Notes: generated from the letters alone by a model not told the origin. Counted from the first letter of the stretch, positions 36,513-45,242 are shown. The stretch is 64,000 nucleotides of DNA from Pseudoroseicyclus tamaricis (GCF_012070395.1 NZ_JAAFYS010000004.1:372001-436000); one strand, 5' to 3'. A program made the numbers and translations.

Positions 36513-37307
36513 ATGAGGATTGGCAAGCAGGATCAGGCCTTTACGGCCATCTGCGCCTCGGACGCAGAGAGTGTCACCGTCAGGGGCTACGACCTCTGCT
36601 CGCAGCTGATCGGCAAGATCGGCTTCACCGATTACTTCTGGCTGCTGGTGCTGGGCGAGAAGCCGACGGAGGCCCAGCGCGGGATGACCGACGCCTGCCT
36701 CGTCGCCATCGCCGAGCACGGGCTGGTCCCCAGCGTGCAGGCCGCCCGCATGACGCTCGCCGCCGGGCCCGAGGCGTGGCAGGGCGCCATGTCCGCCGGC
36801 CTCCTCGGCATGGGCACCGTCGTCGCCGGCTCGTCGGAGACGGCGGGGCGCTACCTCGTCGAAGTGCATCAGGAGTGGAAGAGCTCCGGCCGGCCGCTCG
36901 ACGAGGTCTGCAAGGAGAGCCTCGAGGGGCTGAAGGTGGCGAAGAAGAAGGTCCCCGGCCTCGGCCACCCGCAGCACTCCGCCGGCGATCCGCGCGCGCA
37001 TGCGCTGGCGGCGGAGGCGGAGCGGCTGGGCGTGAAGGGCGAGTATTTCCAGGTGCTGGAATGCCTCGCCGAGCACGCGCCGGGCATCATCAACCGCCCG
37101 CTGCCGATCAACGTCTCCGGCGCCATCCCGGCGGCGATGCTGGACGCCGGCTGGCCCATCGAGGCGATGAAGGGCGTGCCGCTCCTCGCCCGCGCCGCCG
37201 GGCTCGTCGCCCACCTCTTCGAGGAATCGCAGCGCTCCATCGGCTTCATCATGTCGAACAACGCTGACGAGGCGATCAGCTACGACGGCGTGACCGAGCG
37301 GGACTGA
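36513..37307 (+). CDS. Citryl-CoA lyase-like protein (short citrate synthase fold)
   Basis: A 264-residue single-domain member of the citrate synthase fold, the size of citryl-CoA lyases, which split an acyl-CoA by retro-Claisen cleavage. VPGLGHPQHSAGDPRAHAL (about 148-165) matches the citrate synthase His/DPR region (His152, Asp159-Arg161). The third catalytic region reads LPINVSGAIPA; the expected Asp of NVDGA is Ser202, so activity may be altered. The start at 36513 has GGGAGG seven bases upstream. It is preceded by regulon operator A and followed by an intrinsic terminator. The true substrate is unknown. Confidence 0.78.
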   Translation: MRIGKQDQAFTAICASDAESVTVRGYDLCSQLIGKIGFTDYFWLLVLGEKPTEAQRGMTDACLVAIAEHGLVPSVQAARMTLAAGPEAWQGAMSAGLLGMGTVVAGSSETAGRYLVEVHQEWKSSGRPLDEVCKESLEGLKVAKKKVPGLGHPQHSAGDPRAHALAAEAERLGVKGEYFQVLECLAEHAPGIINRPLPINVSGAIPAAMLDAGWPIEAMKGVPLLARAAGLVAHLFEESQRSIGFIMSNNADEAISYDGVTERD

Positions 37308-37325
37308 TCCGCCCGCTCTGCCGAT

Positions 37326-37365
37326 GCAAACGCCTCGCCGGAGACATCCGGAGGGGCGTTTTTGC
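37326..37365 (+). terminator. Intrinsic terminator of the citryl-CoA-lyase-like gene
   Basis: A long hairpin, GCAAACGCC with inner stem CCGGA / TCCGG around a GACA loop, closes with GGCGTTTTTGC. The strong stem and the run of five T residues lie 18 bases after the stop codon, so this gene is probably monocistronic. Confidence 0.85.
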
Positions 37366-37456
37366 TGTCAGCCGGCGCTCCACCCCGCCGGCCTTGCCGA
37401 TGGGGGGCGGGATGATCACATCCTGTCATACCCGTCCCCAGCAGAGAGGCCCCGGC

Positions 37457-38287
37457 ATGTCGCGGAGAATCATCATCACGGGGGCCAGCGATGGCATCGG
37501 CGCCGCCGCCGCCCGCCAGCTGGTGAGGGACGGCCACAACGTCATCCTCGTCGGCCGCTCGCCCGAGAAGACCAAAGCCGTGGCGGAGGAGACGGGCGCG
37601 CCCCATCACCTCGCCGATTTTGCGCGGCTCGACGAGGTCCGCCGGCTGGCCGATGAGCTGAAGCAATACGGCCCGATCGACGTGCTGGCGAACAACGCCG
37701 GCGGCGTCTTCCAGGAGCGGCGGGAGACGGTGGACGGCTTCGAGATGACGTTCCAGGTGAACCACCTCGCGCCCTTCCTGCTCACCCACCTGCTGCTGGA
37801 CCGGCTGATGGAGTCGAACGCGAGCGTCATCCAGACATCCTCTGTCGGCAACCGGGCCGGAAAGGTGGATCTGGGCAATCTCGGCTTCGCCAAGGGCTAC
37901 GCGCCCATGCGCGCCTATGGCACCGCCAAGCTGGAGAACATCCTCTTCACGCAGGAGCTGCACCGCCGCTTCCACGAGCGCGGCCTCTCCTCCGCCGCCT
38001 TCCACCCGGGCGTCGTCGCCAGCAGCTTCGCCGGAAGCTCGACGGACCTGATGGGCAAGGTCTACGCCAGCCGCCTCGCCCGCAGCTTCATGCGCACGAA
38101 CGAGCAGGGCGCGGACCAGCTTGTCTGGTTGGCAAGCACGCCGGCGGGCGAAGGCTGGGAGTCGGGCCAGTACTACGAGAAGCGCAAGCCGGCGCGGCGC
38201 ATCAACCGGCAGACGCGGGACGCGGCGCTGGCCCGGGCGCTCTGGGCGCGGTCCGAGCAGGTGCTGGGGCTGACGCCCGCGGCCTGA
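37457..38287 (+). CDS. SDR family oxidoreductase (retinol dehydrogenase-like)
   Basis: Short-chain dehydrogenase of 276 residues with TGASDGIG at 8-15, LANNAGG at 77-83 and the catalytic YGTAK at 154-158. The long C-terminus with a hydrophilic tail resembles the retinol dehydrogenase/WW-domain oxidoreductase-like group, in which NADP use is common; the basic residue in VGRSPEK after the second beta strand agrees with NADP. The substrate is unknown. It has its own start after an intrinsic terminator and converges with the secreted hydrolase gene. Confidence 0.87.
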   Translation: MSRRIIITGASDGIGAAAARQLVRDGHNVILVGRSPEKTKAVAEETGAPHHLADFARLDEVRRLADELKQYGPIDVLANNAGGVFQERRETVDGFEMTFQVNHLAPFLLTHLLLDRLMESNASVIQTSSVGNRAGKVDLGNLGFAKGYAPMRAYGTAKLENILFTQELHRRFHERGLSSAAFHPGVVASSFAGSSTDLMGKVYASRLARSFMRTNEQGADQLVWLASTPAGEGWESGQYYEKRKPARRINRQTRDAALARALWARSEQVLGLTPAA

Positions 38288-38329
38288 GCCCCGAGCCGGC
38301 CCCGTGAGGCGGCCCCCGGAAAAGAGAAA

Positions 38330-38353
38330 CCCCGCCGGATCGCTCCGGCGGGG
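38330..38353. terminator. Bidirectional terminator between convergent genes
   Basis: A perfect 10-bp stem CCCCGCCGGA / TCCGGCGGGG with a TCGC loop, flanked by AAAGAGAAA on the left, which gives a T-rich tail for minus-strand transcripts. It lies between the SDR gene (+) and the secreted hydrolase gene (-). Confidence 0.8.
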
Positions 38354-38400
38354 AATCCTGTCCAGGGAGGGACATAACCACCCCCGAGGGGGCGGATGGC

Positions 38401-39780
38401 TTACATCGCGCCGACCTGCTCGGCGTAGCGCTCGACCTCTTCGGTGATCTCGAAGACGTATTCCTCGGGGAAATAGCCCTGCTCGATCAGGTCGACCGTC
38501 GCCTCGGTCAGCTGCTTGGCGTAGTCGCCGGGGCTCGTGTAGAGCGTGTCCAGCACCTCCTGCGGGAGCGGTTCGACCACACCCATCAGGCCACAGACGA
38601 AGCCGCCGGCGTTCGGCGTGGTGAAGGTCTCGCGCGGCACGTCGACCTGCGGCGAGCGCACGCCGCCCATGGCGTTGCCGTACTGGTCGGTGACGATGGC
38701 GGCATCCACCTCGTCGGACTCGTACTCGATCTTGTCGGCCATCGGCGGGGCGTCGCCATTGGCGAGCCAGTTGTACATCCAGTCCATGCCCTGGAAGACC
38801 ATGGCATTGTACCAGAAATCGTCGATCGGGGCGGTGCAGTCGCTCCAGCCGGCCTCGTACATCTCGCGGCTTTCCAGGTGCGGCATGCCGGCCACCTGAT
38901 ACAGGCGGAACTGGCTGCCCTCTTCGTCGCTGTCTTCGGCGAAGGTGCGCGGGCCATCCATGAACTCGGTCTGGGTCGACAGGATGATGACCGGCACGTG
39001 GTAGGTGCTGTCGAGCACGTCCTGCGTCGGGCCATCGGTATCCCAGACATACATGGCGTCGATGATCGGCGAGCCGTCTTCGGCCGTCCACGCGTTGGCG
39101 CCGTTCTCCTGCTCCATGAAGTTCATGGCGGTGCGCGAGGTGGCGGAGGCGCCGGACATCACGAGGTACTCGGCGTTCCACTCCTCCCCGAGCGGGTTGG
39201 CCGTCTGCACGAGGTTGGCGATCTGCGCGATGATCTCGTTCTGCGCCGGATCGGCCGCGCCCTGTTCCGTCACGGCGCCCTCGATGGAGAGATCCTCGTA
39301 GCGGTTCGCGTTGTAGGCTTGGAGGGAGCCGATGAGGCCGGGCGTGTTGACGACCTCCACGTAGCCGTGGCCGTTCATCATGCCGCCGACGCGGCTGGCC
39401 ATCCACATCTGCGCGGATTGCGCCGGGTGCAGCGTCTCGATGGCGACGAAGCCGGAGAAGGCCTCCGGATCGGCCGGGTGACGGAAGACGTAGCGCGTGG
39501 TGTAGGGGGCGCCGTTGGCCTCGCCGGTGACGAAGAACTCGTCCTCCACGTAGTCGAAGAAGGCGGGCTCGCGGTCGGCCGGCCAGTCCATCGGCGGGTT
39601 CTGCCCGAGCGTCGGGCCCCGGCGGCTGGGGTGAGCCATGTTGCCGAGGGTGGTGGCGACGGGGCCCTCCACCTGCGGCATCGGCGGGACGTCCTGCGCA
39701 TAGGCGCCGGAGGCAGCCATCAGCGCCGCGGCGGCGGTGGCGGGCAGGGCGAGTCGGCCCAGTGCCTTGGTCATTGTCAT
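38401..39780 (-). CDS. Secreted alpha/beta hydrolase domain protein (Abhydrolase_10-like)
   Basis: A 459-residue exported protein. The signal peptide (about 1-31, ending GAYAQ) precedes a domain resembling the alpha/beta hydrolase domain family PF20091, with putative nucleophile motif SGASATSRTAM (G-x-S-x-S/T) near the middle, VWDTDGPTQD, and AGMPHLESREMYEAGW toward the C-terminus, where His is a likely triad member. Members are predicted esterases of unknown substrate. The ATG at 39780 has GGGAGGA 6-7 bases upstream. Regulon operator B lies 52 bp upstream. It probably acts on an ester in the periplasm. Confidence 0.77.
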   Translation of the reverse strand: MTMTKALGRLALPATAAAALMAASGAYAQDVPPMPQVEGPVATTLGNMAHPSRRGPTLGQNPPMDWPADREPAFFDYVEDEFFVTGEANGAPYTTRYVFRHPADPEAFSGFVAIETLHPAQSAQMWMASRVGGMMNGHGYVEVVNTPGLIGSLQAYNANRYEDLSIEGAVTEQGAADPAQNEIIAQIANLVQTANPLGEEWNAEYLVMSGASATSRTAMNFMEQENGANAWTAEDGSPIIDAMYVWDTDGPTQDVLDSTYHVPVIILSTQTEFMDGPRTFAEDSDEEGSQFRLYQVAGMPHLESREMYEAGWSDCTAPIDDFWYNAMVFQGMDWMYNWLANGDAPPMADKIEYESDEVDAAIVTDQYGNAMGGVRSPQVDVPRETFTTPNAGGFVCGLMGVVEPLPQEVLDTLYTSPGDYAKQLTEATVDLIEQGYFPEEYVFEITEEVERYAEQVGAM

Positions 39781-39831
39781 TCTTGATCCTCCCTTGGGTC
39801 TCAAAGCCAACGGCCCCGATGATCGCGGGTC

Positions 39832-39896
39832 TTCGCATAGCGAAAAGTTATCCGTTTGGCGAAAACAGGTTAGGCGGCCGACTCAGGCCCTGTCAA
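39832..39896 (-). promoter_or_regulatory. Promoter with tandem TTCGC-N3-GCGAA operator, site B
   Basis: On the minus strand TTGACA (39896-39891) is followed by a weak -10 (TAACCT, 18-bp spacer). The sites TTCGCCAAACGGA (39863-39851) and TTCGCTATGCGAA (39844-39832, perfect palindrome) have centres 19 bp apart. They drive the secreted hydrolase gene starting at 39780. Confidence 0.8.
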
Positions 39897-40042
39897 GGCG
39901 CATGGCGGCGAAAGTTACCGCACAAGGCATTGATTTTGATTGATAAATTGGGGCGAGCAAGCCTGCGTCGATCTGCCCTTGCCCGGGGGCAGGGCAGGGG
40001 AGCTGTGGGTCTCCGCCGTGCGAAAGGATCAGCTGGCGGCGG

Positions 40043-40702
40043 TCACTCCTGCCGGGAGAGGGCGATGAGGCCGGGGCCGAGCTCGTACCAGCCGGCGAGG
40101 TGCAGCTCCATCATCACCGGCTCCATCTTCCGGTTGGCGAGGAACCAGCCGTGGATGCCGTCGATGGGGGCGGTGAGCACGCCGGAGGCCTCGGTGGCGC
40201 GGCCGTTCTCGTACTCCATCACCTCCATCGGGCCGGCGCCGGGATCATGGGCGTTCGGGTCGTCGTGGCCGTGGAACTCGTAGTACAGCTCCTCCGGCGA
40301 AGACCACGAATAGAGCAGCGTGTCGCCGGCCTGCATCGTCAGCTTGTACTCGACCTGCCCGTAGAACTCGTCGAGCCCGCCGACGCGGACCATGATCGTA
40401 TCCTCCCGATAGGGTACGGCGTGGGAGCGGGCGATCTCGAACGGCACGTCGGAGACGGGGGTGACGACGAGCTCCTGCGGCTCGGAGATGCGGGTGAGGC
40501 CGGTGGCGCCGCCCACGCCTGTCGGGTCGATCCCGTATTCCGCCGGCAGCACGAAGAGCACCGTGACCGCGGTGGCGGCAAGGGCGGCGATGCCGAGCTG
40601 ACGGAGCAGGCGGGGCCGCTCGGGCGCGGGCCCGGCGCCGGCGCCATGGCGCGTCTCCGTGGCGGCGCGGGGCAGGCTGTCGTACCGGTCGAAGAGGCTC
40701 AT
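40043..40702 (-). CDS. Single-pass membrane-anchored periplasmic protein, HupE neighbour
   Basis: A 219-residue protein with one membrane helix at about 35-52 (LGIAALAATAVTVLFVLPA) and a periplasmic C-terminal domain. The domain contains MVRVGGLDEFYGQVEYKLTMQAGDTLLYSWSS-like text (here VEYKLTMQAGDTLLYSW), YYEFHGHDDPNAHDPG with several His and Asp that could bind metal, and GIHGWFLANR. Similar proteins are annotated as transmembrane anchor proteins next to HupE-type genes. The function is unknown. It overlaps the HupE gene by 4 bp. Confidence 0.7.
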   Translation of the reverse strand: MSLFDRYDSLPRAATETRHGAGAGPAPERPRLLRQLGIAALAATAVTVLFVLPAEYGIDPTGVGGATGLTRISEPQELVVTPVSDVPFEIARSHAVPYREDTIMVRVGGLDEFYGQVEYKLTMQAGDTLLYSWSSPEELYYEFHGHDDPNAHDPGAGPMEVMEYENGRATEASGVLTAPIDGIHGWFLANRKMEPVMMELHLAGWYELGPGLIALSRQE

Positions 40703-41382
40703 GCGGAGATCTCCTGTAGGAAGCCGACCATCTGCATCTGAAAGAGCACCAGCCCCACCCCCGCCAGCACCACGTTGGCTGCCATCGCGTGGCGGTTGAA
40801 GCTGGGCGTCGCGCGCCAGAGCGTCATCAGCGCCAGCACGAGGGTGAGCGCGAGGATCTGCCCCAGCTCCACCCCGATGTTGAAGGCGAGCATGTTGGCG
40901 ACGAGCCCGTCGCCGGAGAGGTTCACCTCCTGCAGCTTGGTGGCGAGGCCGAAGCCGTGGAAGAGGCCGAAGATCAGCACCGGCGCCTTCTGCCCCGGCT
41001 GCCAGCCGAAGAGCGTGCGGAAGGCGCCGAGGTTGTCGAGCGCCTTCCAGATGACGGAAAGGCCGATGATGGCATCGACGAGATGGGCGCTGACATGGAT
41101 GCCGGAGAGCACCCCGAAGAGCAGCGTCAGCGAGTGGCCGATGGAGAAAAGCGTCACGTAGAGCGCGATGTGGCGCATCCCGTAGAGGAAGAAGATCACC
41201 CCGACGAGGAAGGCGAGGTGGTCGTAGCCTGTCACCATGTGCTTGGCGCCGAGGTAGACATAGGGCCAGAAATCCACCCCCGTCGTGGCTGCCATGAACT
41301 CCGCATCGCCGCCGGCGACGCCGTGGGCGATGGCGGCGGTGGGGGCGATCAGCGCCAGCAGCAGGGCGAGCCTCAGTACCAA
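40699..41382 (-). CDS. HupE/UreJ family membrane protein
   Basis: A 227-residue integral membrane protein of the HupE/UreJ_2 type, with an N-terminal signal-like segment ending AIAHG and six or so helices. The conserved polar motifs are LGAKHMVTGYDHLAFLVGV (His and Asp) and FGLFHGFGLATKL, followed by FNIGVELGQ. HupE proteins are implicated in nickel or cobalt import, but no urease or hydrogenase genes occur here, so a different cation or solute is possible. It overlaps the MBL gene by 10 bp and the anchor-protein gene by 4 bp. Confidence 0.82.
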   Translation of the reverse strand: MVLRLALLLALIAPTAAIAHGVAGGDAEFMAATTGVDFWPYVYLGAKHMVTGYDHLAFLVGVIFFLYGMRHIALYVTLFSIGHSLTLLFGVLSGIHVSAHLVDAIIGLSVIWKALDNLGAFRTLFGWQPGQKAPVLIFGLFHGFGLATKLQEVNLSGDGLVANMLAFNIGVELGQILALTLVLALMTLWRATPSFNRHAMAANVVLAGVGLVLFQMQMVGFLQEISA

Positions 41383-42116
41383 TTGGCGACCCTCACGTCG
41401 ATGTCGGTGCGCTCCTCGACGACGGCCGAGAAGTTCCAGATATCGTTGCCCCAGTAGTGGTAGGGGTAGACGACGGCGGGGTGGAACGCGCCCGCCGCCT
41501 CAGCCGCCTCGGTGGGGGACATGGTGTCGGGCCATGTCATCGGCAGGAAGGCGGCGTCGATGTCCCGCAGGGCCAGCATCGCCTCCGTCGCCTGGGTATC
41601 CCCCGCAACATAGATGCGCGCGCCGTCGAAGGTGATCACGTATCCGAGCCCCTCGCCCGGCGGGTTGTGATGCAGGCGGCCCTCGGAGGTGTTCTCCGCC
41701 GGGATCGCCTCCACCCCGATGCCGCCGGTGAGTGTGGCCGTCTCGCCCGCGCTCATGGCGGTGATGTTCGCCAGCCCCTCCGGCATCGCCACGCTGGCGG
41801 GGGCGACGATCTGCGTCGCCGGCCCGGCGAGAGCGGTGAGCGTCTCCGGCTCCAGATGGTCGCCATGGGCATTGGTGATGAGGATCAGCGCCGGCGCCGG
41901 CAGCCCGTCATAGAGGGCGGCGCCGCCGATGGGGTCGGCATAGATGGCGATGCCGTTCTGGCTGAGGACGAGGGAGGCGTGGCGGATCGGCGTCACCGCG
42001 ATCACGCCGTGGTCCGCCTCGATGCCCTGCAGCGCCTGAGCGCTGGCGAGCGGGGCGAGGGCGCTGCCGGCCAGCAGGCCGAGCGCCGCCGCCCGGCGGG
42101 CTGTGCGGATGGTCAT
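41373..42116 (-). CDS. Secreted MBL-fold metallohydrolase (UlaG-like)
   Basis: A 247-residue metallo-beta-lactamase fold protein with a signal peptide (about 1-26, ending ASAQA). The metal motif reads TNAHGDHLEPE: the usual first His of HxHxDH is Asn, leaving His, Asp and His. VAGDTQ and YPYHYWGND supply later ligands (Asp, His). This resembles UlaG/YtnP-like hydrolases, here exported; the substrate is unknown. The start at 42116 is set by GGGAGGAGAAAG upstream. It heads an operon with HupE and the anchored protein. Confidence 0.8.
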   Translation of the reverse strand: MTIRTARRAAALGLLAGSALAPLASAQALQGIEADHGVIAVTPIRHASLVLSQNGIAIYADPIGGAALYDGLPAPALILITNAHGDHLEPETLTALAGPATQIVAPASVAMPEGLANITAMSAGETATLTGGIGVEAIPAENTSEGRLHHNPPGEGLGYVITFDGARIYVAGDTQATEAMLALRDIDAAFLPMTWPDTMSPTEAAEAAGAFHPAVVYPYHYWGNDIWNFSAVVEERTDIDVRVANWY

Positions 42117-42176
42117 GTCTTTCTCCTCCCGAGGCGGGCTCCTCCCCCGCCTGCAAAGACATTCTGTTTGTCGCAA

Positions 42177-42203
42177 GAGGCCCGGGGCGGTGCCCCGGGC
42201 CTC
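42177..42203 (-). terminator. Hairpin between the 443-residue secreted protein gene and the MBL operon
   Basis: A perfect 12-bp stem GAGGCCCGGGGC / GCCCCGGGCCTC with a 3-base loop begins 15 bases after the stop codon at 42219 on the minus strand. No T-run follows, so it may only partly stop transcription into the MBL-HupE operon. Confidence 0.6.
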
Positions 42204-42218
42204 CTTGTCAGGCGAGGA

Positions 42219-43550
42219 TCAATCGAAGCCGAAGAGGCCTTCGGCCTCGGGCCGGGTCATGCCCTCCTCGAAGTATTCCTCCCAGATCTGCGCCCACGGG
42301 CGGCCGTACATGTCGGGCACGGTGTACTCGATCGTGGCGCCCGGCGAGACCGGCGTGGCGTAGCCGTCCATCGGGAAGATGGTCTGCACGCAGTTCACGA
42401 AGATATAGGGGTCGCTTTCCACAAGTTCGCCGATCTTCTCGAGGTCGCGCACCATGCGGATCGGCTCGTTCAGCGCCTCGGGATCGTAGAAGATCGCCTC
42501 GTGGTGGATGCCGGTGACGTTGCCATCATCGTCGCGGTTGGCGGAGTAGATTTCCACCGTCTGCATCTGGTTCGAGAACTCGAAGCCGGCGTGAACCGTC
42601 CAGCCCTGGATGTTCGACGTCCAGGTGATGAGCGTCTCGTCATCCCAGAAGCCGATGGTCTCGCCGTACCAGCGCGGCACGTCCTCGCCGAGGCGGGGGA
42701 CGGCGCCTTCCATGTTGAACTCGCGGCCGATGAAGACCTGCGTGAGGATGTTGTCCGCCACGCCGGTGAGGATCTGCATCACCTCGGGGTTCGTCAGGAT
42801 CTGGTGGTCACGCACCGCATGCTCGTGCCAGCGGCGCAGGAACCCTTCGGGCCAGCAATATTGCGACTGCCACTGGGCGGCGTTGGTGTTCGCCTGGTGA
42901 TAGTGCATCTGTACGGCGCGCTTCTGGTATTCCGGCGTCAGCAGCGAGATTTCGGTCGAGGCCTGGATGATGCGGCCCCAGAACCAGTTTTCGCTGCTGT
43001 CGTTGTAGCGGCCGTTCCAGTCGGGCGGCATGTTGTCGAAGCTGTATTCGGTCGGCCCGCCATTCGCGACTGTCTCTTCCATCAGAGCGTTGTAATGCTC
43101 TTCGGCAGTCGCGAAGCCGTAGGGGCTGACGATGTTATCGGCCGAGTAATCGGCGTCGCAGAAGCCCCAGGCGCCAGAGGCCGGCGGATCGTCACCGATG
43201 ATTTCCGAACCGTAGCCTCCCCACTGCGATTCGAGGCCCATGGGCGAGTTGCAACGGAAGTAGCGCGGGTCGCTCCACAGCTCTTCGTCGGCGTAGAAGT
43301 CTTCCGACGTGAAGATGTCCACCTCGAGCGGCTCGACGCCTTCGGGCACCTCGCCGTTCCGGGCGGCGATGGCTTCTCCGTAGAACGCACCGCCGGTGCC
43401 GGCACCGACGACCGTCTCGCCCTGCTGGTTGGCCATGGGCGCACCACGGCCGACGCTCTCCGTCTCGTCCTGCGCGAAGGCCGCGCCGGCCGACAGGCCG
43501 CTGAAGACACAGGTGAGCAATGCTGACTTGAGAGTCAGGTCCAATTTCAT
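42219..43550 (-). CDS. Secreted protein of unknown function, 443 residues
   Basis: Exported protein with a clear signal peptide (about 1-26, ending AFAQD). I cannot assign a family. Notable parts are YFRCNSPMGLESQWGGYG, GAWGFCDADYS, MPPDWNGRYNDSSENWFWGRIIQASTEISLLTPEYQ-type text (WFWGRIIQASTEISLLTPEY), QYCWPEGFLRRWHEHAVRDHQIL rich in His, and SSFV-poor acidic C-terminus. Four cysteines could pair or bind a cofactor. Regulon operator C lies 29 bp upstream of its ATG, so it belongs to the same induced set as the secreted hydrolase; a periplasmic enzyme or binding protein is plausible. Confidence 0.72.
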   Translation of the reverse strand: MKLDLTLKSALLTCVFSGLSAGAAFAQDETESVGRGAPMANQQGETVVGAGTGGAFYGEAIAARNGEVPEGVEPLEVDIFTSEDFYADEELWSDPRYFRCNSPMGLESQWGGYGSEIIGDDPPASGAWGFCDADYSADNIVSPYGFATAEEHYNALMEETVANGGPTEYSFDNMPPDWNGRYNDSSENWFWGRIIQASTEISLLTPEYQKRAVQMHYHQANTNAAQWQSQYCWPEGFLRRWHEHAVRDHQILTNPEVMQILTGVADNILTQVFIGREFNMEGAVPRLGEDVPRWYGETIGFWDDETLITWTSNIQGWTVHAGFEFSNQMQTVEIYSANRDDDGNVTGIHHEAIFYDPEALNEPIRMVRDLEKIGELVESDPYIFVNCVQTIFPMDGYATPVSPGATIEYTVPDMYGRPWAQIWEEYFEEGMTRPEAEGLFGFD

Positions 43551-43578
43551 GTGATTTTCCTCCCTTGTCGGCGAAATG

Positions 43579-43639
43579 TTCGCCTAGCGAAAAATACTCC
43601 GCATGGCGAATGGTCTCAGGCGGGGAGGCGCCTTGTCAA
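43579..43639 (-). promoter_or_regulatory. Promoter with tandem TTCGC-N3-GCGAA operator, site C
   Basis: On the minus strand TTGACA (43639-43634), then 23 bases, then TTCGCCATGCGGA (43610-43598) and TTCGCTAGGCGAA (43591-43579, perfect palindrome), centres 19 bp apart. It precedes the 443-residue secreted protein gene. Confidence 0.82.
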
Positions 43640-43730
43640 GCCTTTCGGGAGCGGGTCGCGTCAGGGTTGTCCCGCTTCGCCGGCGGGGGTTGGCGCGCCG
43701 CTACGGGGGCGGCGCGCCGGGGGATTTGGC

Positions 43731-44333
43731 TCAGCCGTGGAGCTTCTTGGTCACCTCGGCGAGGGTCTTGCCCTGGAACTTCGCGCCTTCGAGCTCCTGC
43801 TCGGAGGGCTGGCGGGAGCCGTCGGAGAGCGTGGTGGTGGTCATCCCGTAGGGGGAGCCGCCGCGCACGACATCGACGCCCATCTGCTCCTGATAGGCAT
43901 AGCCGAGCGGCACGGTGATGATGCCGTGATGCTGCAGTGCCATCTGCGTGGTGACGATGGCGATCTCCTGCCCGCCGTGCTGCGCGGCGGAGGAGGACAT
44001 GACCGTCGCGACCTTGCCGACCAGCGCACCCTGGGCCCAGATCCCGCCCGTCTGGTCGAGCACGTTCTTCATCTGAGAGGACATCATGCCGAAGCGCGTG
44101 TTGATGCCGAAGATGAAGCCGTCGTACTCCGTCAGTTCGGTGACATCGGTGAGCACCTCGGCGTCCTGATCGAGCTTGTAGTAGGCGTTCTTGGCGACCT
44201 CTTCGGGCACCAGCTCGGGCGCGCGCTTGATCGTCACCTCGGCGCCGGCCTCGCGGGCGCCTTCGGCGGCCGCGTTGGCCATCTGCTCCATGTGGCCGAA
44301 GCTCGAATAGTAGAATACCAGAATCTTTACCAT
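43731..44333 (-). CDS. wrbA: NAD(P)H:quinone oxidoreductase, WrbA type
   Basis: Flavodoxin-like FMN protein that reduces quinones by two electrons, avoiding semiquinones. The 200 residues match WrbA (about 198). [25 protein letters not shown] binds the FMN phosphate; [30 protein letters not shown]-type text ([19 protein letters not shown]) and [10 protein letters not shown] are family signatures. It is encoded 63 bp downstream of the IclR regulator on the same strand and may share its transcript. Its presence fits a pathway that makes quinones. Confidence 0.94.
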   Translation of the reverse strand: MVKILVFYYSSFGHMEQMANAAAEGAREAGAEVTIKRAPELVPEEVAKNAYYKLDQDAEVLTDVTELTEYDGFIFGINTRFGMMSSQMKNVLDQTGGIWAQGALVGKVATVMSSSAAQHGGQEIAIVTTQMALQHHGIITVPLGYAYQEQMGVDVVRGGSPYGMTTTTLSDGSRQPSEQELEGAKFQGKTLAEVTKKLHG

Positions 44334-44396
44334 GTAATCCTCCCGGACGTGTTGGTGGCAGTGAGCCCCGCGTGCGGGGCGGGGAAAGGCGCGGCC

Positions 44397-45242
44397 CTAG
44401 ATCGGGCCGACGCGCTGGGCGCTTTGCGGTGTCAGCGCCGTGCGCACAAGGACGGGGTACTGCGACAGTTTCGCCGTGATGTTGCGCGAGGCCTGGATGA
44501 GCCGCGGCAGCCGCTCCTCGACGAGGACGTCGCGGGTGAGCCGGCCGGAGAAGCCGGAGGAGTTGATGGCGGCGACGACACGGCCCTCCGCATCGCAGAT
44601 CGGGCAGGCGATGGAGGCGATGCCGTAATCCAGCTCGTCCACCGCGATGGCGTAGCCGAGGCGCTTCACCTCCTGCAGACAGGCAAGAAGCTCCTTCTTG
44701 CCGGTCAGCGTCCTGTCCGTCAGCGCGGTGAAGGGGGCCTGTCCGACATAGCGGTTCAGCGTCACCGAATCAGCGTTGGCGAGGAGGACCTTGCCCAGCG
44801 AGGTGGCGTGCGCCGGGTAGCGGACACCGACTGCGGCGGTGGGTCGCACCGCGCTCTGCCGGGTGGTGTGGGCGAGGTAGAGCGCCTTGCCCTCGTCGAG
44901 GATCGCCACCGAGGCGGCGTCGCCGAAGGCCTCCACGAGGTTGCGCACTTCGGGCAGGAGGAACTCGTCGATCTGGCTGGAGCGCATGTAGGAAGAGGAG
45001 AGCGTCAGCACCCGTGCGCCCAGCGTGAACTTGCGTCCGTCCTGCCGGACGTAGCCGAGAACCCGCAGCGTGTAGAGGCAGCGGCGGGCCGTGGCGGGGG
45101 AAAGGCCGGTGCGTGCGGCAACCTGGCTCAGGGTCATTTCCGTGTGGGTCTGGTCGAAGCATTCCAGCACCGCGAAGCCCCGGGCGATCGCCGAGTTGAA
45201 CTCCTTCTCGTCGATCACGCCGCCATCCAGAACGCTTGACAT
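44397..45242 (-). CDS. IclR family transcriptional regulator, PcaR/PcaU/PobR-like
   Basis: A 281-residue regulator with an N-terminal winged helix (about 16-75, MTLSQVAARTGLSPATARRCLYTLRVLGYV) and a C-terminal IclR effector domain with RYPAHATSLGKVLLA and AINSSGF. The text resembles the beta-ketoadipate regulators of the IclR family, which sense aromatic acids or muconates. It starts next to operator D (45265-45296), which is shared with the divergent esterase gene, so autoregulation is likely. It is the only regulator in the 35-56 kb region and the best candidate for the TTCGC-N3-GCGAA operators. Confidence 0.88.
   Translation of the reverse strand: MSSVLDGGVIDEKEFNSAIARGFAVLECFDQTHTEMTLSQVAARTGLSPATARRCLYTLRVLGYVRQDGRKFTLGARVLTLSSSYMRSSQIDEFLLPEVRNLVEAFGDAASVAILDEGKALYLAHTTRQSAVRPTAAVGVRYPAHATSLGKVLLANADSVTLNRYVGQAPFTALTDRTLTGKKELLACLQEVKRLGYAIAVDELDYGIASIACPICDAEGRVVAAINSSGFSGRLTRDVLVEERLPRLIQASRNITAKLSQYPVLVRTALTPQSAQRVGPI

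Noticed and set aside
37280-39838. 852-codon open frame covering the SDR gene and the secreted hydrolase
   Set aside because: It crosses a strong bidirectional terminator and runs out of frame with the secreted hydrolase, whose signal peptide and catalytic motifs are convincing.
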